Below, in pieces: positions 24,930-37,829 of a DNA stretch of 64,000 nucleotides. The DNA is taken from the NCBI GenBank assembly GCA_002245135.1, contig NGBS01000587.1, forward strand, positions 62,001 to 126,000. The letters run 5' to 3'. Both the position numbers and the translations under genes were made by a program. The DNA comes from Proteromonas lacertae (Eukaryota > Sar > Bigyra > Opalinata > Proteromonadidae). The notes under the pieces were generated by a model. That model saw only the letters and a list, made by a program, of their open reading frames with translations. It was not told the DNA's origin and did no database searches. Position 1 is the first letter of the stretch; each line of letters starts with the position of its first letter.

Positions 24930-25676
24930 TTGTACGTTAAACTTTTGTGCTTTTAATTTATATTCTCATCCATCAAGTGTAATTAACCACTATAAACAAA
25001 GATTAAAAAAAAATCATTAGAAGATTCGGTTTTCGGTTTTCTGATATTTGAAAATCTTTTAATTAAATGATATACAAGAATAAGATTTGGTGTAAAATTA
25101 GTTGATGCGTTTATGTGTGATGGAAACTACTGTATAGCACAAATGTTCATTAAAATCAGTTAATTAGGAGTTGAGCAGTATATTTTATAGTATTATTGAA
25201 AGAAGTATTATGTATATAGATTATTAATATTTCATTTCTAGACAACCTTCTCAAGATGTGTTAATTTATTCATAAATGTTCTAGTAGTTAGAATTATGTT
25301 CTGTATATGAATACTACCACATTAATTTAGTAATGCTAATAAAATATCGTATTCTGATATAGCATTTATAGAATTAGATATTACTCTCTGAAACAAAGTG
25401 CTTTTCATTAGCAACAATTCATTATGAGTTTGCACATGTTTATCGGTTGTTTTCTATTATGGAGGTAATATATGACAAGAGAACCAAAGAATTATTGTAA
25501 AAAAGAAAATTGAAAGTTTTTCTTTTTTTTCATTTCTTTGTTTTCTTCTCAAGTGAACATTTAAAAGCAATAAAATTTGCATTATTTGTAGTTGGTATAT
25601 ATCTATCTATCATTTTACACAATATATCTCTCACTTTCATACTCATTACCTCATTATCTAATTTTATAGATAAAGA
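24930..25676. other. Intergenic, no gene seen
   Basis: About 750 bp of AT-rich DNA with no long reading frame, recognisable RNA gene or repeat on either strand. The last part presumably carries the promoter of the HECT ligase gene. Confidence 0.5.
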
Positions 25677-28600
25677 ATGAGTTATTTTTCATATTGTTCA
25701 ACCAATGCAGCAGATAGTGAATATTCCACTTTTTCTTCTTTATTTTTGCCAACATTGCTTGACAATTTGTACAAGATCGATATAAAAACTCCTAATGTAT
25801 GATATTTATGGTTATATATTATAGAAAACTAACAATGCCTTTACCAAAAAGCTGAAAGAAGAAGATGAATTGTGTAAGAAATGGTATGACAAGCAGATAT
25901 ATAATGGCTATGTTGAATGTATAGCCAAAAGAAGTAAAGAAGTGGAAAGAAGGACAAATGACTTACTTTTTATGTTGATTGAAGAAAGTGATAATTACAT
26001 CAAAGTAGTATGTTATTATTTGTTATTTATATAGGCAAAACAAACTAATTGCTATAAAAAAAAGATTGAAATAATTGAGAAGGATGATAAATATCAGATT
26101 ATCAATGAAATAGCAAAGAATATGTCAATCATCAATTCAGATGTTTTAAAAGAAATTCAACTGATGTTAAAAGCCTGTAATAAGGAATATGAACTGTATA
26201 ACATTTGTTTTTATAAAGAAGAGTTTTATAACTTTATTAAATCTAAAAGTATAATTTACTTCCTATAAATTATATAGATGAATTTGTCAATAATGAATGG
26301 ATATATCATTTCTATTATAATAAACAAAATAATTATTTTGATCCAATTAAAAGTGCAAATTTAAATTTTGAGGATGAAAGAATGCCTAAAAAGTATTATT
26401 CTTATGTTTATTTACATTTAGAATAAAATTCATTTTCAAATATGGAAATCCAAAGATTATCCCACCAATCGAAATAGATTATGAATTGAATAAAAAAGAT
26501 GTAAAAGATAAAAATCTATGTGTTGTATTTGAAAAAGATACAATTCCATTCAATAATCTATTTGAATTAGAAATGAGATTATTCAATGGGAAGAGTGAGA
26601 ATATATCAATAAATACAGTTAGTTTATCAAAAAATTCATCAAATAGTAGATATGATGTTTCAATTAAAAATATATTTGATAAACTTTTCAACCATATTTT
26701 AAACTCAAATGAGATAGATTATTATAATGAAACAGTTTCTGCAATCTTAGATTTGGTATTAAAAACTGGATCAATCGACTATTTACTTCAATTTTTAATG
26801 AATTTAGACAGAATCAAAATGAATGAAGAGAATAAATACAAATTAGTTTGTATATTCATTAAAATAAAACATTCAATTAAAGATGCAAAGATGTTTTCAT
26901 ATGAAGAAGAAGAGAAATTATACTATTCTAACTATCCATTAGAATTTCTCAGAATAATTAACAAACTTGGATTGGGTAATTGGCATGTTTTAGATTTTCA
27001 TCCTCATTATCTGTCAGTATTGTTAAACTACATTCAATTGTTAATGTCAAATCCAAAAACAACAATTGATAATATAGAGATGATTGTTTTGTTATTTGAT
27101 TTATTGAATAAAGAAATGAACTATCTTTATTCATATGATTTATCAAATAGTGGTTGTAATTATTCAGAAGAATATGGAAATTTGTTACTAACAATCAATT
27201 CAACAATTGAGAAATACAATGATTGGATTAATGAGAAAGAAAACAATGAGAAGATAAGAGATTTATTGAAGAATATAAAATTATCAGAAATTATGAAGAA
27301 TTATAGTATAAACATACTCAAAGATTCACCTCCTGGTTCAAAACTAGAAATATTGATAAATGCAAGTAAATATGATAATTATTTATCCAATCAAATTGTT
27401 GAACAATTTAAATCATTATTAACCAATCCAAAAGAGATGTCTAAACTTGAAAGTGATGTTTTCAATCCAAAAATCAAAATGTTCCATTTTGAAACTTTAA
27501 AAATACTTTCCTCTTCAATTAAAATTCATCATGAAAGTTGTTTAGGTGAAACAATTCTACAATTCATTTTAGAATCAACTGTATTTCAATTTATGAAAGA
27601 AATTAATACAATTGATAAAAGTAATCTCAAAGAGAAACTTTATTATATTATTGAGTATAAATATTGTTATTATTATTTATTGATTATAGAATGATAGATT
27701 CATTATTAATCAGTGTAAGACATTATTTGAATAATGCAAATTCATCAAAGTGTTTTGATAAAGAATATTCATTTGTGTTTCAAACATTACCATTGAATTT
27801 GTTCTTAATTCTGTTTATTATAACAAAAGTTCAATCAGATGAATTAATATTTTCATTTATCTCAGCTATTTCATCCGAATTGATTGGTTTAAGAAATGAT
27901 ATTTATGAATTAATGAATAATAATCGAAATATCCAAAATGAATGTTTATATGATTATATTTCATATGTTTGTGGTTATTGTGCATCTCAATTAACAAAAT
28001 CACTTACAATGTCATATGAAGAAGAAAAGTTGTCATATTGGTTAAATTCCCTATTATTCTGTAATGGATTGATGAAAGATTATGAAATAGAAACTCCATT
28101 TAATATGAATTATGATGTGATTGGATTAATTCCTCATGAAATAGAGAATAATGGAATAAGTTGTATATTGTTTATTATTATAATTGAATAGTTCCAGAAT
28201 TAACTTACCATCCATCAGAATCTTCAATAACCTTTATTAGAAACTCAAATATGATATTATTATTCATAAACAATTACATATCAAAATATGAATATGATGA
28301 ATTTAATGAATTTATTCATGTAAAACCATTAGAGAAAATCGAAATGAAAGGATTAACAAATACAGATATACAATTCTTCTTTGAATCATTACAATTAATT
28401 TCAAATCCTCCAATATTACAGTTTCTATTAGAATCATTTGATAATAACAAATATATATCAAAACTACCAATTGATAAGAGAATATGTGATGATAATTTCA
28501 TTCAAACAATTAATAAACCAAAAAGTGATTCTTTGACAAATCAATTATACACTTTATTATCCAAATCAACAGATAAATCAATGAAATTCATTGTTAAAAT

Positions 28601-31600
28601 AATAACAAAACTTAATGGAATAATTGGTCCACAGTTGATCATGAATAATGAAGAAATGTTTAATCCAATAATTCAATGTTTATGTAGTTTATCCTACATT
28701 TATGAAAAATCATTAGATATATTTAAAATGTTTATATTATTCAATGAAAATGAAGAAAGTGAATTTGATTATGAAACAATAAAACCAATAATAATATCTT
28801 TATGTAGAGTAATACATCATTTAAGAGAAATGAAACAGTTTTATAACAACAGAATGGAAGAAGAAACAAATGAAAGAGAGAATAGAAGAAGAAATGTTGA
28901 TTTTTCATTACCAAATACATTGAATGATTATTTGAAAAGATTAGAAGAAAGATGTATTTTAATACAACAATGTGAATTACATAATTCTGGTGAGAAAAAT
29001 GATGATGCAGAATCAAAAGTGAAAGTTTCTTTATCTTATATTTGTAATGGAAATTCAATAAGTAATGAAATGATGATTAGATTATTAGAAAGAAGAGAAA
29101 TAAGAACTAAAATGAGAATATCTGGTTTGAGAATGTATAGTTTACTATTGAATAATGATGGTTCAAATTCTTTGATATTGAATGGATTTTTATGTAGTTT
29201 ATGTGGAAAATATGAAAATAAAGAATTATCAATAGAAGAAGAAATCAACTGCTATCATCATTATTCAAAAGATGTGTATGGATGTAAATCCAAATCATAT
29301 TATGAATTATCAAATGAATTTCTTAGATTTTTAATTTCATTCAAGAATTCAATGATTATTTGTTTTGATAAACAAGTATATTTCACTTATTATTCTATTT
29401 TCACATAGTATTATAATGATTTGTTATATGTGAAAGAGTTATATTTGGATTATACAGAATGTGATTCTTGGATATTAGAAGAATCAAAAATAATGGATTT
29501 ATTCAATCATATTATTAGATTCAACAAGATTTATCATCTTAAAGATATAAATGAGATTAAAAGTATAATATATAAGTTGTTTATAATGAATAGAAGAAAA
29601 ATGTTTAAAACATTATCATCAATCTATTTATGATGCAATATCAAATGGATATTTCAATAAATCCGAATTATTATTAGAATTATTGTCAATGAATCTAAGT
29701 GATTCATTTTGGAAAAGACATGGAATTGAAACTGGTTTAGATTTGCATTTATATGTGAAATATATAAGTGAGGAGAATATTAAGCTATTAGTTTATGATG
29801 CATTGACAGAAATGGGAATGTGTTCTTCTAATGACAATTTCATAAGAATATGTAATAAGAATAAAAATGAAAGTGAAGATGCTAATAAATCACATAGATT
29901 GGGTATTGATAGTGGTATAACAACAACATCTTTTCACAGAAGTTTTCATGATGATATTTTATCAACTTGTTCAATAGATGATTTATGTAATAATATTGTT
30001 TTGTTTATTACATCATCTATTACAAAAGAAGGTGAAATAAAGAAACAATCATATGAAAAGAAATATGAAGATAAATTTGAAGAATTGTTTAAGAAAAATT
30101 CAAAAGCAGATATTCCTTCATATCAACCAATCGTTATTCCATCAACAAATATTTTAATACAATCATCAAATCCACATTTATCATCATTATTTACTTATGT
30201 TGAAAGAAAATTGGATAATATCTATCAATTTTATCAAAATCAAAACCAATTATCATATGATAAAGAAAGAGATATGTTAATGTCACTTATTCAATCAAAT
30301 GATAAAGAAAAAGGAATAAATGTTGATTTAGATCTATTAAATGAAGATGAATCAATAATTAGTAGAAAATTATCTCTTATATTATCACAATTATACAGAA
30401 TTAGTGATTCAACAATATTAAAAGAACGGATTAAAAATCAAAATGTTTTGTTGATGATGATAGACTTATATCAAAACACAACAATACCAAATCAAATATT
30501 AATATTAAAATGTATCAAAAACAATCTATTAGAAATATCAACAAATGATTCATCATTTATAAAGAGAATTTTAGATTTCATGATGTTATTATTATTAGAA
30601 TTAGGACGAATAATATTATATGATGATAATATGACATTTAAAACAAATGATTATTATGATAATATCAAATCTACTTCAACATGGAAATGTATTATATGTG
30701 ATTGTAAAAATGAAATTGGATCAAGTATATGTAAGCAATGTCAATTACCTTATACAAAAATAGGAATGATATTCCCATCTCATGATAATTGTGTAAATTC
30801 TTATAATAACTATAATGGAAGAAACTTGATGTGGAAAAAAACAAATTTACTCCAATTTTTAAGAAATGTGATAAATAATAAATCATTATTCACATTACTA
30901 TTCAATGAATCTCATATATATGTAGAGGAACTGATTGAATCATTAAAATCTATTGATTCTTTTAGAATGAATGATGATATTTATATAAGTGTAGGAATAT
31001 TATCAATTCATGGTGGAATTCAATCAACAATCTCTAAAGATTCTATCGTTGAAGTGAATATGAAAGGAAATATATCAAAATGTAGAGTAATAGAAATGGA
31101 AGAATGTTATTCAAAGTTGAAAGTTGAAATAGAATCATCAAAAGAGATATATGAAGTTGATTATGATTCAATTATATCAATGAATATTTCATCAATTCCA
31201 TTAAATGAAACTCCATATTCATCATTATTATGTGATTTAATAAAAGTAGTATATGATATAAATGATATTAATCTGAATAAATCTCTTTCTGTTCAAATAG
31301 AAACAATTTCATTATTGTTATTCAATTATGTGAAATATGAAGTTAATAATCATTATGAATCAATTCCAACTGTTTTATTACAGAATATAATAAAATCAAT
31401 ACTGAATATCTCAGTATCAATATCAAATATTCCATTATCATTATCATCTCTTCAACTCTCTCATATATTAACATTCAATTCCAATATGTTTTATTCCATG
31501 AATTATTTATTTGTTAAATCATTTACATTTTGTCAAAATGAATTAATATTGTCTGAACAAATAGGTTGTTCAATAGAATTAGCTAAAAAAGCGATGGAAT

Positions 31601-34600
31601 TATGTCAAAATTCTAATAATCCAACAAAATGGTTATTAGAAAATAAAGAGAAATATAAACACTATTCAAAAGAGATATTTAAAGATGAATTACCAAAAGA
31701 TATATTAATCAAACAACAAATTGATTATAGCCAATTAAATGAAGTGAATACTTTAATTGTTTTAAATAATGAAACATCAAAATATTGTATTTTATCAAAA
31801 TATGATAGTAAAATTCCATTAAGAATTGGTCAAATAGTATATGTAAAATCCAATTCAAGCAAAGAAGAATTTGCAATGTATTTGTGTAGAAAGAATCAAA
31901 TGAATTATTTATTTACTTTAAACAATAACCAATCAACTGTTATTTGTATTAATGATAATATGTTGTTTGAAAATATTTATTTTGTAGATGATAAATATGG
32001 TTATAAGATATGTAATACTAATGATTCAGTAGATTATATAAAAGAAATAACAAACACATTAATCATAAATACAAATAGAGATATTATAATGAAACTGATG
32101 GTTAATAGTCCAAATGTTTATTCAATTGAAGATCCTTATATATTTCTTCAATTATATAAAAGATTAAGTAGTGGAAATTCTTTAAATACAAATATATTAT
32201 CCAATGTTATGGAAAATGGAAATGTTAATAATTCATTTGAGATTATGACAAAGATGTATGTTACTAAATTAAAGTATGGTAATTTTAGTGAGAAAATTGA
32301 ATTTGGAAATGAAATATCTCCATGTGAATGTAATAATCATTCTTTATCATCAATTATTTCTCTTTCAATATGTGAAATATTGTGGTATTTAAATCACTCT
32401 TCAGTCACATCAGAAGTTACTAATTATGAAGTGATAGAATCATTACATCCACTGTATAATGTTTCAGATTACATAGGGAAAATATCATTATCCAACTGTA
32501 AATCAATGATAATAATATTTGATGAAAAGAGTGATATTAGAAGTGGAAGTTTGAGTTTTTATTTAGATGAAAGATGTAACAATACTTTTGAAAAATTTGA
32601 TGGAGATAATAGTTTTAAATCTTTTGTAGTAAATTCCAACACTTTATTCTACAGATTTTCAAATGGTAGTGTTTATTATAATAGTTGTTCTAGTGGTAAT
32701 AGTAGATGGGGTTATAGAATGTTTGTGATTGGATTGGGAGATTATGAATTATTACCAGAAAAGAAAATAATATCAAATCCAAATCTGGAATGGTCATTAT
32801 GGTTATTGAATATTATATTACATCAATCAAATATAATAGATTCATTAAACAAAGAAACAAAACAACAACTATTCAACACCTTAGTTAAACAATTTGTTAA
32901 GTCTATAAACAAAGAAAGAATAATAAATATATTAGTTTCATTATTCAGAGATGAAAGATTTAAAGATTTAGTAACACAATCAAAAGAAATAGATGATTTA
33001 GCATCACAATCAATTAATAACATTAACTATGGAAGAAAAAGAGACAATATAGATTTATTCTTGATAGAATTGTATTGTCTGTCAAAATATCATTCAAATC
33101 CAATAAATATTAATAAATTAGAAAATGATGAAATATCAATAGAGAAAATATCATCAGTTTATTCATTGTTATATGAAATGTCTATCAGTCAATATATTCC
33201 TTTATTTAATCATTCAAATTCAATAAATTATAATACAAAAACATATGAAGCAACCTCATATCCACGTAATAACAAATATTTGAAATATGAATATGAATGT
33301 AATTGTTTTAATAACTTTAAAGTGATTATTCACAAAGATACAGATGTTGGAAATGAAAACATAAATATAATATATAACAATGATACTAAGCAATTTTCAG
33401 GTAAATTTGATGATGATTTAGTTGTTGAGATTAATAATACAAAAAGAATTAGTATTGAAACATGGTTGTTTAAATCAAAATCATTCAAATACAAGTTATC
33501 TATAACAGTTATGCCAATAAATGATTCTATAAGATATTTAAAAGTAATAAAAGATAATGGTGAAAAAGAAATAACAGAAGAAATAGAGACATATAATCAT
33601 AATTATCAAGAAGTAACAAATATAATGAATGTTATAAACAGAATAAATGAAACAAATTCTATTCCAAAAGAGATGTTTATAATCAATACATAAATGAAAA
33701 TGGAATGGATAATATTCCAACATGGGATATATTTGAAGAATTGTATAAATCAATCGAAATCATTGGAAAGAATATGATTGAGGTATTAAAATATGTTGAT
33801 TTGTCTCAATTAAATGTAAAAGGTAGTTTTGCATATTTGATTAAAGAGAATAAGATATTTATATCAAAGAAACAAAAGAAGTTATATTCCAATAAAGTAA
33901 AGAATGAATTAAGAATTAGATATGGAAATAGTGTAAAATCTGTAGAAATTGACAGATTTAAAGCAAATAATGAAAAGGTAAAAGGAAAAATAAACTCATT
34001 ACAATCAAATTGTGTATTTAAACAATTATACAATCAATTATATGGATTAGGAGAAAGAATATGGTTTGCAAGATGTGATGGATATAGAATTTTTAAAGTT
34101 TATTTTACAAATGAAGGTGCTTCAGATGCAGGTGGACCATATAGAGAATGTTTAGAAGAAATGATTGAAGATTTATTCAGTGAACATTTTGATTTGTTTA
34201 TTCCAACAAGTAACAATAAACATAAATATGGTATTGATACTGATTGTTTTATTCCCAATCCAAATTGTAAAGAGATAGAACATTTGAAAATGTATGAATT
34301 TGTTGGTAGAATAATGGGATATTCAATATTATCAAATGCCTCTTTACCATTTATGTTTCCCAAATGTTTTTGGAATGTTTTTAATGGAAATGAATTAAGA
34401 TATGAAGATATCTATGATTTAGATCAATATTTATATAATAATCTAGAAGAGATAAGAAATGCTAAAAATGAAGAAGAATTACCTAAACAACCAGCATTTG
34501 TGATAAGTGATGAAAATGGTGAGATAATGAATCTAAATGAAGGAATTGAAGAAGAATTGAATATGGAGAATAAAGAAAAACATTGTGAATTAATAACCAA

Positions 34601-35066
34601 TTATTTTATTCATCGATGTGATATTCAAATAAAATCAATATTAAAAGGATTGTATAGTGTAATTCCACAATCATATTTGTTCTTATTTAATGGAGATGAT
34701 ATAGAAGAATTTGTGTGTGGAAAAGCAGAAATAGATGTTGAATATTTGAAAGAAAATACTATTTACAGTGGATATGATAGTAATAGTCAAACAATAATTG
34801 ATTTTTGGAAAGTAATGGAGAGTTTTAACAATGAAGAAAGAAGAAAATTCATAAGATTTGTTTGGGGAAGAAGTAGATTGCCTTTGAAAGGAGAAAATTG
34901 GAATAATTCATTCATAATACTTAGATGTGGTTCTACAGATAGATTACCATCAGCAAGTACGTGTTCTTTTCTAATTGATTTACCAGATTATTCAAATTAT
35001 GATTTGTTGGAAAGAAATTTGAGAATAGTAATAAATTATGGATTGGGAGCTATGTTAAACGTCTAA
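25677..35066 (+). CDS. Giant HECT-type E3 ubiquitin ligase
   Basis: About 3,048 aa. Start ATG at 25677 and eight short introns: 25797-25824, 26005-26034, 26249-26277, 26393-26421, 27655-27689, 28163-28191, 29376-29408, 29563-29593. One base appears to be missing near 33,670 (CCAAAAGAG); restoring it gives a length divisible by three. Domains in order: a long helical region; a RanBP2-type zinc finger at 30,680-30,770 (WKCIICDCKN...CKQCQLPY); a UBA-like segment at 31,545-31,665 (IGCSIELAKKAMELCQNSNN...WLLENKE); a beta-sandwich region ending SRWGYRMFVIGLGDYEL (about 32,480-32,760), like that in HECTD4/ZZEF1-type proteins; and a C-terminal HECT domain from about 33,950 (GASDAGGPYRE; catalytic Cys in LPSASTCSFLIDLPDYS). 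It forms a thioester with ubiquitin and transfers it to unknown substrates. Confidence 0.88.
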
Positions 35067-35304
35067 ATAAACATTTGATTAATAAAAGTACTGTTTATTA
35101 ATTACTTCTCTTTGATTTATGAATAATATATGTAAAAATCTATGTACACACCAGAAATTCTCTATAACTCCATTTCTGTAATAATATATTATCATCATGT
35201 ATTCATCATAAATACACTTAATTTCATATTTAAAAAATATCAAAATTATGATCGTTTCATTCAAGCCAAAAACTTGATCCTTTTTTATTCTTTTTCATTT
35301 TAAG

Positions 35305-35837
35305 ATGCATATAGTTGTATATTTCACTATTTTATACGCTCAGATTATTGACACAAGAGTAAATGATGGAATGAAAGAAGAAGGTGAGGAATTGGTGAAG
35401 AATCTGAAGAATTGTCTTGAAAACTACAGTATATCGTTGATTAATATATTCTAGTGTTAATAAAAAGTACAATTGGAATTGTTATGTGAAGAATATGTGA
35501 GTTGCTTGTGTATTAGTGAGAAGTAGAGATAATCTATGAGTTATATAAAATGTATAGAGTGAATGTGATGTTTAAACCCTGCCAATTCAAAGATAGTTTA
35601 AAGAATTTCGAGAATAGTTGTTTAAGACTAAATGCTAGTGAATTAAGCAAAACCAACTCTCCATTAGAATCAGTGGCGTTGACTGTGAGTTGTAAATTGA
35701 TCCAAATGAACTTAGGTAAAAAGAATGAGGATATAAGAATCTCTTATTTTACCTCCAACATATTTGAGAAAGATGAAAATATTGAGAAATTGTACAATTA
35801 TTTATTTAAGAAATGTATAAATATAAATTGGAAATAG
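35305..35837 (+). CDS. Small protein with VWA-like start
   Basis: Exons joined across introns 35317-35343 (27 nt), 35429-35467 (39) and 35523-35557 (35) give 143 aa with a clean frame. It starts MHIVIIDTRVNDGMKEEGEE, which resembles the first strand and MIDAS loop of von Willebrand A-type domains (IxxxDxSxSM) as in Integrator subunits, but the DxSxS motif is degenerate. Middle part: EEYVSCLCISEKVNVMFKPC and LESVALTVSCKLIQM. I cannot name the protein. It is shorter than a full VWA protein, and frames just downstream (35,868-36,170) may be remnants of its continuation. Confidence 0.45.
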
Positions 35838-36239
35838 ATAATATAATATACATAATATTGATAGTTAATTGAGTTTAAAAGATCAATCGAAGAATATGCG
35901 AATATTGAGATAATTCCATTATTAAATGATTATTACAATATATTAAAAAAGACAAGAGAATGGATTTCATTAGAATTACCATCCATTGAATCAGTTTTAA
36001 TACTTTCAAATCCAACAACAACAACAGTATTTGTATATATATTAATAATGACAATTGAAAAGAGAAATAAATGTTAAAATCATTTTACCTTATATTTATG
36101 GCCCTCCATTCACTTCTTATTCTATTTCTTCGTTATTTCATAATGGAATGACCAAATTTACATTATTATGAAAAATTGAGTTAGATTCAATTGATTTAAG
36201 TATTATCTCTTATACCTTATTAATAAAGATTCCTTTAAT
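35838..36239. other. Intergenic with orphan coding-like stretches
   Basis: Plus-strand stretch 35,868-36,075 reads SIEEYANIEIIPLLNDYYNI and LKKTREWISLELPSIESVL before a stop. A second frame at 36,083-36,170 reads LPYIYGPPFTSYSISSLFHN. Neither has a start nor a consistent splice to its neighbours. They look like coding debris, perhaps the broken 3' half of the gene at 35305. I recognise no family. Confidence 0.35.
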
Positions 36240-36608
36240 AAATAATATTTGATAAAGAATTATTTTCAATTATCTCTTCTAAATCTCTCACATAGAAATC
36301 TCTATCCAATATCATATATTCATTCTCATTATTCATCTGAACAATTTTAGAAGGATAAATAAAGGTGCTGCAACATTTTGATAATAATAAGTTTTGCTCA
36401 TAGAATTTTAATATCTTCTTTTCTTCTATTCCATTAACATTTAGGATTTTCATCATCCTAACATCTGTTTCATATTTGACTTTCAATTTTACTTCATTAC
36501 AACTCTTTTCTACACATTCTTTTATCTATAAAAATAAATCACCTTGAATACATCAAAATTTAAAGGTAACAGCGAAGATAATACACTATCTATTAAGAAA
36601 TTCATCAT
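36240..36608 (-). pseudogene. Truncated pseudokinase-LRR N-terminus
   Basis: Begins MMNFLIDSVLSSLLPLNFD and, after a 26-nt intron (phase 0), continues IKECVEKSCNEV and VRMMKILNVNGIEEKKILKF, the exact counterpart of IKERIEKNSVEV and MMMMKVLDVAGI in the gene at 12869-15099, with the intron in the same place. It reaches RDLEEIIENNSLSN and then stops; no k-lobe or LRR follows in the next 200 bp. A 5' fragment of a duplicated family member. Confidence 0.7.
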
Positions 36609-36695
36609 TATTATATTTATATGAAAATAGATTCGTTACAATTTTTTTAATATTTTTTATACACAAAATATATTAAACAATAGTGAATAACTAAA

Positions 36696-37587
36696 TTAAA
36701 AAATAAAAGGAATTATACATTTCTTATTTTTATTAACTATTTCTTCTTTGAATTTATCTTCATACCATTGTTTGGAATAATATGCTAAAATCAACTGATT
36801 CAATATCACCCACAATATACAACTATTCAAATTAAATGATGTATATCCTGAAAGAATTCCCTAATTAATTACAATTAAATGTTATACAAATGATAAATAT
36901 ATCAATATTTCACCTAAATAATGTGGACAATACACTAATTCAAATAAAAATCCTCTTGGATATGCATATACTACATTTGAATATCCATTTCTTAAATCTG
37001 ATAATATTTTTTGACTTTTCATTTGAATAACTGTTCCAGTAATGAACAATGAATATGACAGGATAATATGTACATAAGATACGATGTTATTATTAACAGA
37101 AATAATAGAGAATGGCGTAAATATATAATGTAAAACACCAAAAAACAAAATGCCTATGTGCATTGTACTATTAGATTTCTTATTGACAAAAATACACTCA
37201 TATAATCTCTGAATCATATGAACATCATATAATAGGAAAATATATATGGCAGAACCAACTAGTTCATTGATAAACAAATATTGGCATAATACACCTGAGA
37301 ATATTCCAATTATATAATATATAAGAAAAAATGATTTTGGGACACTATAATCCTATAAATCCAAATATAAATTATGATTATACTAAATTTTGTAGAAAAA
37401 CTTCTATAATTCCCATTTTTATACCTTGTACATCATTTTTAGGAGTTAGTTTACCATATTTAAGAACTCTATTCTTTATTGGCAATACAAATGTAGATAA
37501 CAATGTTACTATTAGTGTAATAATCCAATATATTGATGTAAACAAATTTATGTATTTGATATTAGATGAAACAGAGAAGAAATTCAT
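36696..37587 (-). CDS. Polyprenol reductase, SRD5A3-like
   Basis: ER membrane enzyme of 277 aa that reduces the alpha-isoprene of polyprenol in dolichol synthesis for N-glycosylation (steroid 5-alpha-reductase family). ATG at 37587; introns 37353-37383 (31 nt) and 36861-36887 (27 nt). Family signs: KNRVLKYGKL, VPKSFFLIYYIIG, HMIQRLYECIFVNKKSNSTMH (RRLYEC motif), the NADPH-site segment YPRGFLFELVYCPHYLGEIL, and the closing WYEDKFKEE ... KKCIIPFIF, typical of SRD5A3 rather than SRD5A1/2. Several hydrophobic spans. A 21-nt GT-AG-like stretch near 37,390 is left in because it is shorter than any other intron here and in frame. It diverges from the giant gene, with 242 bp between starts. Confidence 0.88.
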
Positions 37588-37829
37588 TTTCTTAATTCAT
37601 CGAAAAAAATATTTTGAATAACCTATTTCAATCAAGCCACAAAGTTTGATCCAATTACGTTGGTGAAATTTATTTTGACTATTTGAAGGTATATATAATG
37701 CTCTAGAATTTTATAAACTATCAAGATCCAAAAATATGTTCATTTTCTACACTTTAATACTATATATTGTCTTCTAGTTGCCATTCTTTTTTATTTCTCT
37801 TACTTATTATTATTAATAGATTTCAATAT
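37588..37829. promoter_or_regulatory. Divergent promoter, SRD5A3 / giant surface gene
   Basis: 242 bp between divergent starts. AT-rich; no specific element recognised. Role inferred from orientation alone. Confidence 0.3.

Noticed and set aside
37390-37415. A 21-nt GT...AG segment in the polyprenol reductase gene as an intron.
   Set aside because: It is in frame, shorter than every other intron, and the protein reads equally well with it; kept as coding.
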